A stretch of 64,000 bases of DNA, from contig NZ_JASJUU010000004.1 of assembly GCF_030125375.1 (NCBI RefSeq), positions 486,294-550,293 on the forward strand, read 5' to 3'. The notes below the pieces were generated by a model, which was not told the DNA's origin, did no database searches, and saw only the letters and a program-made list of their open reading frames with translations. This DNA comes from Pseudoalteromonas umbrosa. Its GTDB lineage: Bacteria > Pseudomonadota > Gammaproteobacteria > Enterobacterales > Alteromonadaceae. The translations under genes were made by a program, and so were the position numbers. Shown piece after piece: positions 9,031 to 17,664 of the stretch (positions are counted from its first letter, which is position 1; each line of letters opens with the position of its first letter).

Positions 9031-10503
9031 ATGCTTCCTGTGATCGCTCTGGTAGGGCGACCAAATGTGGGTAAGTCCACATTATTTAATCGTTTAACGC
9101 GTACTCGTGACGCACTTGTTGCCGACTTTCCAGGTCTAACACGCGATCGTAAATACGGTCAGGCTGATTACGATGGTTACGAATTCATTGTTGTTGATAC
9201 TGGTGGTATTGATGGCAGTGAAGAAGGCATTGAAACGGAGATGGCTGAGCAGTCGCTTTTGGCGATTGAAGAAGCTGATGTTGTTCTGTTTTTAGTTGAT
9301 GCTCGTGCTGGTATGACAGCTGCTGATCAAGCCATTGCACAGCATTTAAGGAAGCAAGAAAAGAAAAGTTTCATTGTTGCTAACAAAACAGATGGCATAG
9401 ACGCTGATTCTAGTTGTGCTGAGTTTTATCAACTTGCTTTGGGTGATATTCATCAAATTGCAGCTGCGCATGGGCGTGGAGTTACACAATTACTGGATGC
9501 GACACTTGGTCCAACGATTGCAGAACTTGCACAGCAAGAGGATGACATTGAACAAGATGATGAAAGTGTTGCTGAGCTTTACCTTGAAGGCGAAGAAGCG
9601 CCAGAAGAGGGCAAAACAGGCTTTGAAGATAAGCCGGTAAAACTGGCGATTATTGGACGTCCGAATGTAGGTAAGTCAACTCTAACAAACCGTATTCTAG
9701 GTGAGGAGCGTGTTATTGTATATGACATGCCAGGTACAACGCGAGATTCTATTTATATCCCGATGACGCGCAACGACCGAGAGTACGTGTTAATCGATAC
9801 AGCAGGTGTTCGTAAGCGTAAAAAAGTCAGTGATGTGGTTGAGAAGTTTTCAGTGATCAAAACACTGAAAGCAATTGAAGACGCGAATGTGATCCTGTTG
9901 GTGGTTGATGCAAGAGAAGGTATTTCTGATCAAGACTTAAGCCTACTAGGCTTCGCGCTAAATTCTGGTCGTTCACTGGTCATTGCTGTGAACAAATGGG
10001 ATGGCTTGGACAACTATGTCAAAGAGCGTATTAAGTCAGAATTGGACCGTCGTTTAGGTTTTATTGACTTTGCTAGATTACACTTTATCTCTGCGTTACA
10101 TGGCACGGGTGTTGGCCATTTATTTGAGTCAGTTGATGAGGCTTACGAGTCAGCTACCAAGCGTGTTAGCACCGCGATGCTTAGACGTATTATGGATATG
10201 GCTCAAGCAGATCACCAACCACCTCTAGTTCGTGGTCGTCGTGTTAAGCTTAAATATGCTCACGCCGGTGGTTATAATCCACCTAGGATTGTTATCCATG
10301 GTAACCAGGTGCATGATTTGCCGGATAGCTATAAACGTTATTTGATGAACTATTATCGAAAAGCGTTGAATATTATGGGTACACCAATAAAAATCGAGTT
10401 TAGAGAAGGGGATAACCCGTACTCAGGTCGAACTAATAAAATGACCTTATCGCAAAAACGTAAACTGCGAGCGTTTACGAAAGAGCAGAGAAACAAAACA
10501 TAA
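9031..10503 (+). CDS. der: Ribosome biogenesis GTPase Der (EngA)
   Basis: Essential GTPase for 50S subunit assembly. Two tandem G domains are evident: GRPNVGKST near residues 8-17 and again at 209-217, each followed by DTGG or DTAG and NKTD or NKWD motifs. The linker between them is acidic. The C-terminal KH-like domain (about 380-475) carries the RRVKLKYAHAGGYNPP stretch. Length 490 residues is normal. An AAGAGGTAG site precedes the ATG. It is separated from bamB by the terminator, so it probably has its own promoter. Confidence 0.97.
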   Translation: MLPVIALVGRPNVGKSTLFNRLTRTRDALVADFPGLTRDRKYGQADYDGYEFIVVDTGGIDGSEEGIETEMAEQSLLAIEEADVVLFLVDARAGMTAADQAIAQHLRKQEKKSFIVANKTDGIDADSSCAEFYQLALGDIHQIAAAHGRGVTQLLDATLGPTIAELAQQEDDIEQDDESVAELYLEGEEAPEEGKTGFEDKPVKLAIIGRPNVGKSTLTNRILGEERVIVYDMPGTTRDSIYIPMTRNDREYVLIDTAGVRKRKKVSDVVEKFSVIKTLKAIEDANVILLVVDAREGISDQDLSLLGFALNSGRSLVIAVNKWDGLDNYVKERIKSELDRRLGFIDFARLHFISALHGTGVGHLFESVDEAYESATKRVSTAMLRRIMDMAQADHQPPLVRGRRVKLKYAHAGGYNPPRIVIHGNQVHDLPDSYKRYLMNYYRKALNIMGTPIKIEFREGDNPYSGRTNKMTLSQKRKLRAFTKEQRNKT

Positions 10504-10505
10504 TT

Positions 10506-10529
10506 AATGGCGCGTAATGCGCCATTTTC
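10506..10529 (+). terminator. Terminator of der
   Basis: AATGGCGC (10506-10513), a five-base loop, GCGCCATT (10519-10526) and a short T-run. Confidence 0.8.
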
Positions 10530-10685
10530 ACTTCTACCATACCTCGCTTTTAATGCGTATGTGTATCAACAGCTTATTTTACTTCTGCTGAGCTAGCAAA
10601 TTAGTATCATTGAATTGAACGTAGGCTTTACGCTGCTCATTAATTATGCTTTATTAATGATATATTTGTTTAACATATTGTTGTG

Positions 10686-11075
10686 ATGCATTTTCTTAAA
10701 ACAGTCATTTATGTAGATGATGTCGAAGAGGTTTTAGATTTTTACTTTCAAGCATTTGGACTCAGTGCGCACTCTGTAACAGAGAATGGTGACTATGGAG
10801 AGTTGGATACAGGTAATGTCTTACTTGCGTTTGCGACGCATCCTGTTGCACAGTCTCAGTTTAAGCAAACGTATATTCGCTCTCAACCAAAGCAACCAGC
10901 TCTCGGGTTTGAGTTGACGCTCGGATGTGAAAATGTATCGAGCTGTTATGATAAGGCAGTTGCAGCTGGCGCTGAGCCTTTATCTGCACCGTGTCAAAAG
11001 GGCGTACATATACAAGCATACGTACGCGCAATAGAAGGGACGCTTATTGCTTTAGTCAGCGAGTGCGCGAGCTAG
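10686..11075 (+). CDS. VOC (glyoxalase/bleomycin resistance) family protein
   Basis: A 129-residue single-domain protein of the vicinal oxygen chelate superfamily. The opening FLKTVIYVDDVEEVLDFYFQAFG and the second half (ALGFELTLGCENVSSCYDKAVAAGAE) show the paired beta-alpha-beta-beta-beta modules. Such proteins range from lyases and dioxygenases to antibiotic-binding proteins; the substrate cannot be read from the sequence. I chose the ATG at 10686 over the adjacent GTG at 10683; neither has a clear ribosome site. Its last 24 bases overlap the convergent DUF2750 gene. Confidence 0.75.
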   Translation: MHFLKTVIYVDDVEEVLDFYFQAFGLSAHSVTENGDYGELDTGNVLLAFATHPVAQSQFKQTYIRSQPKQPALGFELTLGCENVSSCYDKAVAAGAEPLSAPCQKGVHIQAYVRAIEGTLIALVSECAS

Positions 11076-11402
11076 ACTAACAGGTTCAATTTCAACGCAT
11101 ACATTGTCATCATTCCAATTAATACCAACCAGTGCGCTGTCATCTCTTAAATCCTCAACCCATTCGTCAAGGAATGGATCTAGGTCGATAGCAATGGGTT
11201 TAAACTCTTCCCATTCATCTTTACATTGTGCTTGTGCAGCGGCTTCGTCACCCCACAATAGCAAAACATCAGATTCCTCAAATTGATTTGATTCAACAAT
11301 GACAAAACCGCCATCTTCAGCACCCAGTGCCCATAATTGCTCACTTTGTTTAACGGCAGTGACAAAGCTGACCACTTCAGATTCTAATTCAAGATCATTC
11401 AT
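11052..11402 (-). CDS. DUF2750 family protein
   Basis: A 116-residue acidic cytoplasmic protein of the DUF2750 type (WALGAEDGGFVIVES; LLLWGDEAAAQ; DPFLDEWVEDL are family hallmarks as I recall them). Its function is unknown. There is no signal peptide or membrane segment. The 3' end overlaps the convergent VOC gene by 24 bases. It lies 19 bases downstream of the GST-like gene on the same strand and may be co-transcribed with it. Confidence 0.7.
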   Translation of the reverse strand: MNDLELESEVVSFVTAVKQSEQLWALGAEDGGFVIVESNQFEESDVLLLWGDEAAAQAQCKDEWEEFKPIAIDLDPFLDEWVEDLRDDSALVGINWNDDNVCVEIEPVSLARALAD

Positions 11403-11421
11403 ATTAGTTACCAGTAAAAAA

Positions 11422-12015
11422 TTAACTGCGGGGATCCGTTTCTTGGGCGAATTTATTTTGCTGCCATGTTTCTAGATGCGAGATTAACCCATGTAAATGG
11501 CTAATATCAGCTAGGTCTCTGAATCGGATCCAGTCTAGCAAGCAGTATAAACTGATCTGCAAATACTCGCAGTTCAAAAATACGTCTGTTGCACATTGCT
11601 TATCTAAATAAGCCAATGTTTCAGTTATACGCTCTCGTTGTAAATTAAAAAATAAAACGTCTGCTTGGGTGTCAAACCCTGAGCGTTGACCCAAAAGTAT
11701 CTCGACTAGTGAGTCATTACAGGCGTTGATGGTAGTGAGTAAATTTTCTTGCTGCCAATTTAAATGCGGTAGAGAAAATTTATCTTGTAGATATCTGACA
11801 ATCACATTTGAATCACATATCGGCTGATCAGCGCTGATTAAAAATGGGATTTTACGCGCTGGATTATGCTTGATGAGTATTTCTCTGTCTTGTGTATTGA
11901 AGATATCAATGGCCTTATAATCGACAGTGAGATTGTGAATACCACAATAGATTCTTAATCTTCTGACATATGGAGATGTATCGGAGCCGTATAAAATCAC
12001 AGTGTGTTCCCTCAT
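11422..12015 (-). CDS. Glutathione S-transferase family protein
   Basis: A 197-residue protein with an N-terminal thioredoxin-fold GST domain: GSDTSPYVRRLRIYC, NPARKIPFL (the cis-Pro loop) and the glutathione-contacting CDSNVIVRYL. The C-terminal helical domain is shorter and poorly conserved. The serine in SPYVRR is the likely activating residue. The substrate is unknown. DUF2750 lies just downstream on the same strand. No strong ribosome site is seen before the ATG. Confidence 0.75.
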   Translation of the reverse strand: MREHTVILYGSDTSPYVRRLRIYCGIHNLTVDYKAIDIFNTQDREILIKHNPARKIPFLISADQPICDSNVIVRYLQDKFSLPHLNWQQENLLTTINACNDSLVEILLGQRSGFDTQADVLFFNLQRERITETLAYLDKQCATDVFLNCEYLQISLYCLLDWIRFRDLADISHLHGLISHLETWQQNKFAQETDPRS

Positions 12016-12108
12016 AAATTATTTGCATATGAGTGTAGCACGACATGGTTTTGAGTTAGAGGGAAGTTGATATTATATATTTTTGACTGTGATGAACTTT
12101 TTAGAGGT

Positions 12109-12132
12109 AAGGGTAGTTTATTCACTACCCTT
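12109..12132 (-). terminator. Hairpin downstream of ppiC
   Basis: Nine-base perfect stem AAGGGTAGT / ACTACCCTT with a six-base loop, just after the stop of the minus-strand parvulin gene. It lacks a good T-run on the minus strand, so it may be a weak terminator or an RNA-stabilising hairpin. Confidence 0.5.
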
Positions 12133-12139
12133 TCACTGT

Positions 12140-12421
12140 TTAATCCTGACGAGAAGTCACCTCGAGCAGGTGATACCCAAACTGTGTTTGTACAGGTCCC
12201 TGCACTTCATTTAACGGGGCAGAAAATACGACCTTGTCAAATTCCGGTACCATCATTCCTGGACCAAACTCACCAAGTGCGCCACCATCTTGCCCTGATG
12301 GACAATTAGAAAACTCTTTTGCTAAGTCTGCAAAGTCTTCACCGCCTGCGATCCGCTGCTTTAATTCTAAACATTGTGCTTCGCTATCTACTAAAATATG
12401 TCTTGCACTTGCTAATGTCAT
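12140..12421 (-). CDS. ppiC: Parvulin-type peptidyl-prolyl isomerase PpiC
   Basis: Small cytoplasmic parvulin that isomerises Xaa-Pro bonds. The whole protein is the rotamase domain: ARHILV, FADLAKEFSNCPSGQDGGALGEF, PEFDKVVFSAPL and VQTQFGYHLLEV match E. coli PpiC closely. A longer frame opens at 12454, but I start at 12421. A clear GGAGAG lies five bases before this ATG, while the upstream ATG has AAGG only one base away. The result is 93 residues, exactly the E. coli length. No signal peptide. Confidence 0.9.
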   Translation of the reverse strand: MTLASARHILVDSEAQCLELKQRIAGGEDFADLAKEFSNCPSGQDGGALGEFGPGMMVPEFDKVVFSAPLNEVQGPVQTQFGYHLLEVTSRQD

Positions 12422-12492
12422 CTTCTCTCCATGCCTTGCCTGATTTTTATTCATACCTTATTCTAATGCAAAAGTGGTAAAAACGCATGCTT

Positions 12493-13026
12493 TTACCTGA
12501 TTTGCTTTTCAATTGCATTGGTTAGCTCATCAGACAGTGGTTTAGTACGGCTACCAAAGCGTTGAATTTCTTTTCTATCTGCAGAGACGAGATACTTATA
12601 AAAATTCCATTTTGGTGAACCTACTTGTTCTCCCAGATGCTTAAAAATAGGATTGGCATCATCCCCGCGCACTGGGCTCGTTGCCATCATCGTAAATGTC
12701 ACGCCATAATTGATGAAACACACTTTTGCGGTATCTGCTTCATCATTTTCTTCTTGGAAGAAATCATCTGAAGGGAACCCGACAACCACTAGACCTTTGT
12801 CTTTATATTTTTGGTGAAGTGCCTCAAGATCTTTAAATTGACCTGTGAACCCACAGTTGCTTGCCGTATTAACCAGAAGTAAAGGCTTGCCTTTAAACTG
12901 GCACAGGTTTACCGTTTCTTGAGATCGCAACTTTCTAACATCAACATCAGTAAAGTCGTTACAATTTGCAAAAGTGAAAGGGCTGGTCAGCGCAAAAGCA
13001 AGGCTGATAATCGTTCTTTTTAGCAT
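12493..13026 (-). CDS. Glutathione peroxidase-family thiol peroxidase, probably periplasmic
   Basis: A 177-residue protein with an N-terminal signal peptide (about 1-20, cleavage after FTFA). A GPx domain follows: NTASNCGFTGQF holds the peroxidatic cysteine C58, GFPSDDFFQEEND is a variant of the glutamine loop, and WNFYKYLV supplies the Trp-Asn of the catalytic tetrad. The Cys form normally uses thioredoxin or other thiols rather than glutathione. The variant loop (DDFFQ instead of NQFGGQ) marks a divergent subfamily common in marine bacteria. Export suggests periplasmic peroxide defence. Confidence 0.82.
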   Translation of the reverse strand: MLKRTIISLAFALTSPFTFANCNDFTDVDVRKLRSQETVNLCQFKGKPLLLVNTASNCGFTGQFKDLEALHQKYKDKGLVVVGFPSDDFFQEENDEADTAKVCFINYGVTFTMMATSPVRGDDANPIFKHLGEQVGSPKWNFYKYLVSADRKEIQRFGSRTKPLSDELTNAIEKQIR

Positions 13027-13334
13027 GATAAGTTCCGTTGTTTATTTTTATTTACGAGTGACAAAAGAAATAGTTCATTTTGCTGGAAAATTAGGGCCCG
13101 CTTTTATGCGTCGTGCGATAAATTGCTCATTATATCCGAGTCCATATAAATCATAATTAGATTATCACAAAAGATGATAAAGAGTTATTACTCTATATTG
13201 GTAAGGGTATTCAAGTCAGGAGTGGCTTTAAAGTGGTATATGTAAGCGCCTTTACAGTGATGTATGTTTGATTAGTCCTTTGTATTTGCTAATTTGGGCT
13301 ACACTAATCGATACCACGGAAAAAGGGTGTCGCC
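13027..13334. other. 308-base gap between peroxidase and histidine kinase
   Basis: Divergent intergenic region, AT-rich. It should hold the promoters of both flanking genes, but I cannot name a convincing -35/-10 pair. A short interrupted dyad, TTATC (13162-13166) with GATAA (13176-13180), is visible. No RNA gene or ORF with support was found. Confidence 0.5.
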
Positions 13335-15287
13335 ATGTCAAATAAGGTATTGATCATAGACAGTAATAGTGTGCTAGCTATGCGCATTAAGGTGTTGTTT
13401 GAACTGTTGGGCAGTGAAGTTGAGCACATTCATTATGAAACGCTAGACAGTCAAACTTGTTTTTCACATTTTGACGTTATTGCGATAGCACACGGGATCC
13501 CGCCAGAGTATTTTGAGATTTTAGATGAGCTGAGTCAGCATGAAAAAATCATTCTACTAGCGCCCAAGCCTGAAAACTCCGAGCACCTCACTGCATTTAG
13601 CCAACTCAATAGAGTGCTTTCCAACGCGATAGTTATTTACCCATTTTTTGGTAATAAAGAAATCACAGGATTGTTAGAGCGGGTTCTAGAAATTGGCGAA
13701 CAAGCACAATTATTGCTACCTAAAGTATTACTGGTTGATCATATGTCAACACGACTCAAGCAACTGTCTATCAGCTTGCGTGGGGCACAGCTCGATGTTA
13801 AAACGGCAACTAATTCAAAAGAGGCGGGGCTGTTAGCAAAGAGTCATCATTTTGATTTATTAATTTGTGATTTCAATTTAGTTGATGAAACTGGGTTGGA
13901 TGTTTTTGAGCAAGTGCGCTTGTATCACATCAACTGTCGCTGCTTATTAATGACCTCTCGAGAAAGTCAGGTAGATACGTTAAAAGCCATACGTCAGGGG
14001 GTTGAAGATGTATTAACAAAACCCGTTGATGAAAATGCGCTCTTGCAATCGCTACACAAGCTTTGGCAAACGGAGCTGCTACGTCGACATAACCAAGAAT
14101 TAGTAGAGCGTTTGCAAGATACCGTAGATGCATTAATTGAGCGCGATAGTTTGCTACGCGTTATTTATAAACATACCCCAGACCCTATTATGTTGTTCAA
14201 TCTCAAAGGATTTGTGATTGAAGCAAATGATGCGTGTTTAAACTTATTTGGACTCAATGCACAAGAACTCGAGTCACATTCTATTTTTAATTTATTTGAG
14301 CGTCAGTCTGTGGAAGCGCTGAAAAGTCGAATTGAAACAGGTCTAATCGCAAGGCATTTCGATTGTGACTTAGTGCTGCCGAGACAAGATAGCTTGTCGA
14401 TTCCGTTGATGGGAACCTTCATCGAAATTGATCATCATGGTGAGATTGCGCTAGCTGCTATTTTTAAAAATGTTGCCCATTTAAAGCGCAAGCAACAGTT
14501 GTTAGAGGAAGCCAAAGAAGTATTAGAAGCAGAAGTACAAGCAAGAACATCGCAGTTGCAATCAGCTAAAGAGGCTGCTGAGCGCGCTAACATTAGTAAG
14601 TCTGAGTTTTTAGCTAATATGTCTCATGAATTGCGCACGCCAATGCACTCTATTTTAAGTTTTGCCCGTTTTGGACTAGATAAATTAGCGGTAAATGAAG
14701 CGCCGATAGAAAAGTTAACCAAATATCTATCGCGTATTGAAACCAGTGGCGAAAGGTTGTTGTTGTTATTAAATAACTTACTCGATTTATCTAAGTTGGA
14801 TGCTGGACGCTTTCCATTTAATCCGGCAAAACATAACTTTGTATCTATTCTTGCTGAAGGAGTAGAAGATGTGTCTGGGCTGGCAATGGAAAAGTGTATT
14901 TCTATCAATTTGCATGCGCCAGAGTCTGGGGTAAACATCGAGTGTGATAGAGACCAAATGGTCCAAGTAGTCAGGAACTTACTTGGCAATGCACTAAAAT
15001 TTAGCCCAAAGCAGAGCCATGTTGAAGTCTATTTATCGAAAAGAGAAGAGCAAATTTGTTTAACGATTTGCGACCAAGGGGTTGGGATCCCAAGTGATGA
15101 ACTGGAGCATATTTTTGATAAATTCGCACAAAGCAGCAAGACCAATAGTGGGGCTGGCGGGACTGGGCTAGGCTTAGCGATCTGTAAAGAGTTTGTGCTG
15201 TTACACAAAGGCTGTATTTATGCACGAAATAGCGAAAGTGGCGGTGCTGAATTTGTTGTTGAGCTACCCAATTTGAAGGGTGACTAG
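13335..15287 (+). CDS. Soluble hybrid sensor histidine kinase with two receiver-like domains and PAS
   Basis: A 650-residue protein without membrane segments. Order of parts: a degenerate receiver (about 1-118) in which the phospho-accepting Asp position reads VIAIAHG; a receiver (about 128-245) with D179 in LLICDFNL and the lysine in LTKPV; a PAS domain (about 262-385); a coiled coil (about 385-425); a HisKA domain with H431 (SHELRTPMHSILSF); and an ATPase domain with QVVRNLLGNALKFS, DQGVGIP and GTGLGLAI. The second receiver has VDH in place of the usual DD acidic pair. All kinase motifs are intact. A response regulator gene follows 56 bases on, so the two are likely a pair. The signal sensed is unknown. 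Confidence 0.85.
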   Translation: MSNKVLIIDSNSVLAMRIKVLFELLGSEVEHIHYETLDSQTCFSHFDVIAIAHGIPPEYFEILDELSQHEKIILLAPKPENSEHLTAFSQLNRVLSNAIVIYPFFGNKEITGLLERVLEIGEQAQLLLPKVLLVDHMSTRLKQLSISLRGAQLDVKTATNSKEAGLLAKSHHFDLLICDFNLVDETGLDVFEQVRLYHINCRCLLMTSRESQVDTLKAIRQGVEDVLTKPVDENALLQSLHKLWQTELLRRHNQELVERLQDTVDALIERDSLLRVIYKHTPDPIMLFNLKGFVIEANDACLNLFGLNAQELESHSIFNLFERQSVEALKSRIETGLIARHFDCDLVLPRQDSLSIPLMGTFIEIDHHGEIALAAIFKNVAHLKRKQQLLEEAKEVLEAEVQARTSQLQSAKEAAERANISKSEFLANMSHELRTPMHSILSFARFGLDKLAVNEAPIEKLTKYLSRIETSGERLLLLLNNLLDLSKLDAGRFPFNPAKHNFVSILAEGVEDVSGLAMEKCISINLHAPESGVNIECDRDQMVQVVRNLLGNALKFSPKQSHVEVYLSKREEQICLTICDQGVGIPSDELEHIFDKFAQSSKTNSGAGGTGLGLAICKEFVLLHKGCIYARNSESGGAEFVVELPNLKGD

Positions 15288-15343
15288 CGACAAGCTAAAT
15301 CAGTGACTATAACTATAGGAAAGGAGCACAAGGAACTTAAATT

Positions 15344-16477
15344 ATGGCATTACAAAGAATTTTAGCAGTGGACGATGAGCCATTTAACCTCGAAATTATT
15401 GAAGAAATCTTAGAAGATTTAGACTTTGAAGTGCAAACTGCCACCAGTGGACAAGAATGTCTTGAGATTGTTGAGTCTTATGACCCACAAGTCATATTAC
15501 TGGATGTGAGTATGCCGCAAATGAGCGGCTATGAAGTATGTAAAGCGATCAAAGCCAATCCAAGCTTGAGTCATATTATTGTGATGTTTGTCTCTGCCAG
15601 AGGCTCGGTTGAAGAGCGCATGGAAGGATATTCCGTTGGCGCAGAAGATTATATTGTCAAACCATTTGGTCATAGTGAGCTCAAGGCAAAATTACTGCAT
15701 TTAGGGCAAATGCTGTTAGAAAAAGATATTCTGGAGCAGCAAATAGAAGATGCGACCACAACCGCTTTCAGTGCGATGGCAACAAGCAGCGAAATGGGGC
15801 AAATTGTAAATTTTGTCGAGCAGGTTGGTACTATCCAAGATGTTTCTGAGTTGGCAAATGCATTGATTAACTGTCTCGCAAATTTCGGCTTGAGTTGCAA
15901 TATCGAGATGCGAGTTGATACTGATAAACTGCATTTTGCTACCGCCGGGCTATGCTCACCAATTGTGGTAGAGTTATTTGAGATTTTACACTCTAAAGGG
16001 CGGCTACATGAATTCACCAATCGAATTTTGGTGAATTATGAGCTGTTAAGTGTACTCATACTCAATATGCCGTCAGATGATCCTGATAAACATGGACGTA
16101 TACGTGATCACATTTGCTTTATTGTCAGTGTTACTGAACAGCAATTGTTATCTATATTGACTAAAAATACATTGATAAACCAACAGCGAGAACTCAATAG
16201 TGCGATAAAAACGATCCATAGTAAGTTTACCGGTCTATTGTCGATGTTGAATAATAACCGCTCTCAAAATGAAGCTATTTTTAAACGGCTGCAAGAGTTA
16301 TTTGAGTCTCGGATCCCTTCCATGGGACTAGATGAAGACCAAGAGGTGTTTATTTTTACCCACATTGATGAAGCAATTCAAAGCTCAGTTGCAAGAGAAG
16401 AAGCCATTGCCCAAGTCAAAGATGCATTTGCAGAGATTGAGCATGATCTATGCAATTTGACAACGGATGAGCAATGA
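15344..16477 (+). CDS. Response regulator with uncharacterised C-terminal region
   Basis: A 377-residue protein with a canonical receiver at about 4-120: acidic pair D10-D11, phospho-acceptor D54 (VILLDVSMPQ), and lysine in IVKPFG. The remaining 250 residues show no DNA-binding, GGDEF, EAL, HD-GYP or PP2C signature. They appear alpha/beta (about 145-255), then long helices (about 265-377), which suggests protein-protein signalling. AAAGGAG precedes the ATG. Its position just after the hybrid kinase makes it the probable partner. It is convergent with queG, 17 bases away. Confidence 0.82.
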   Translation: MALQRILAVDDEPFNLEIIEEILEDLDFEVQTATSGQECLEIVESYDPQVILLDVSMPQMSGYEVCKAIKANPSLSHIIVMFVSARGSVEERMEGYSVGAEDYIVKPFGHSELKAKLLHLGQMLLEKDILEQQIEDATTTAFSAMATSSEMGQIVNFVEQVGTIQDVSELANALINCLANFGLSCNIEMRVDTDKLHFATAGLCSPIVVELFEILHSKGRLHEFTNRILVNYELLSVLILNMPSDDPDKHGRIRDHICFIVSVTEQQLLSILTKNTLINQQRELNSAIKTIHSKFTGLLSMLNNNRSQNEAIFKRLQELFESRIPSMGLDEDQEVFIFTHIDEAIQSSVAREEAIAQVKDAFAEIEHDLCNLTTDEQ

Positions 16478-16494
16478 TAACTGTTGTGCTTTGC

Positions 16495-17664
16495 TTAGGC
16501 GTCCCGAGGCAAGCCTTTTTCAACGATGCGAATGAGGCGTGCTTTTTTACGTTCATCATGTAGTTTGAGCCTTTGCTGTTCAAGTGCCCAGTATATATGC
16601 TCTTGAACCAGCTCACTCACATGTGGCAGTTTTTCAGTGAGTGCGGCGATTATTTGCTCGTCATAATTTGCATTGCCAAGTCCAACAGCTAAATTACGTT
16701 GCCATCTTTCATGGCCTATCCGTCTTATTGGGCTGCCCTCGGTATTTTTTAAGAAGGTACTCTCATCCCATGCAAACAATTCTAATAGCTCTCGGTCTTT
16801 AAGCGTCTTCCTTGGGTGAAAGTCTTCTTCGTCGGTCAATTGTCCAAAACGATTCCAAGGGCAGACGAGCTGGCAGTCGTCGCATCCATAAATTCGGTTG
16901 CCTAATAAGGGGCGAAATTCTTCAGGAATAGCGCCTTGTAGCTCAATCGTAAGATAAGAAATGCAGCGTCTGGCATCGACAACATAAGGCTCTACAATCG
17001 CCCCTGTAGGACATAAGCTAATGCAGGCGTTGCACTTTCCGCACCCTTCTTCTACCTGTTTTTGGTCAGGTGGAAGCGGTAAATCGACAAATAACTCGCC
17101 AAGAAAAAACCATGAACCGGCTTGTTTATGAATAAGTAAACTATTTTTACCGCGCCAGCCAAGACCAGCTTTTTCGGCGATCTGCCTTTCAAGCACGGGC
17201 GCTGAGTCGACGAATGGACGAAAACCGTATTGGCCAACTTCTTGCTCAATACGTTGGCCCAATTTTTTTAGTCGGTTGCGCAAAACTTTGTGATAATCGC
17301 GCCCGAGTGCATAGCGGCTGATATAAGCGGTTGTGCTATTTTTTAAGGCGCGAGCAAAACTGGCATCAGGTGGGAGGTAGTTCATTTTTACTGAGACGAT
17401 GCTTTTTGTACCAGGCACTAACTCTGCTGGGCGAGCACGTTTCATACCATGTGCTGCCATATACTCCATCTCCCCGTGATACCCTAAATCCAGCCAGCGT
17501 TGGAGCTGCTTTTCATGCTCACTGAGGTTAATATCGGTGATCCCAACTTCAGCAAAGCCTAATTCTTTGCCCCAGCACTTAATTTTTTCGGCAAGTTCAG
17601 TATAGTTAATAGTAGATATGGCTTTATTCACGGAATGTCTATTTTGCAAGGTCAATACACTCAT
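16495..17664 (-). CDS. queG: Epoxyqueuosine reductase QueG
   Basis: Cobalamin- and Fe-S-dependent enzyme that performs the last step of queuosine synthesis in tRNA. Two ferredoxin-type clusters are visible: CGKCNACISLCPTG and CDDCQLVCPWNRF. The N-terminal catalytic part (GFAEVGITDINLSEHE; ISRYALGRDYHKVLRNRLKKL) matches E. coli closely. Length is 389 residues from the ATG at 17664. A GTG at 17631 would give 378 residues, closer to the E. coli length. With the ATG start, the 5' end overlaps the divergent nnr gene by 30 bases. The queG/nnr divergent arrangement is conserved in gammaproteobacteria. Confidence 0.94.
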   Translation of the reverse strand: MSVLTLQNRHSVNKAISTINYTELAEKIKCWGKELGFAEVGITDINLSEHEKQLQRWLDLGYHGEMEYMAAHGMKRARPAELVPGTKSIVSVKMNYLPPDASFARALKNSTTAYISRYALGRDYHKVLRNRLKKLGQRIEQEVGQYGFRPFVDSAPVLERQIAEKAGLGWRGKNSLLIHKQAGSWFFLGELFVDLPLPPDQKQVEEGCGKCNACISLCPTGAIVEPYVVDARRCISYLTIELQGAIPEEFRPLLGNRIYGCDDCQLVCPWNRFGQLTDEEDFHPRKTLKDRELLELFAWDESTFLKNTEGSPIRRIGHERWQRNLAVGLGNANYDEQIIAALTEKLPHVSELVQEHIYWALEQQRLKLHDERKKARLIRIVEKGLPRDA

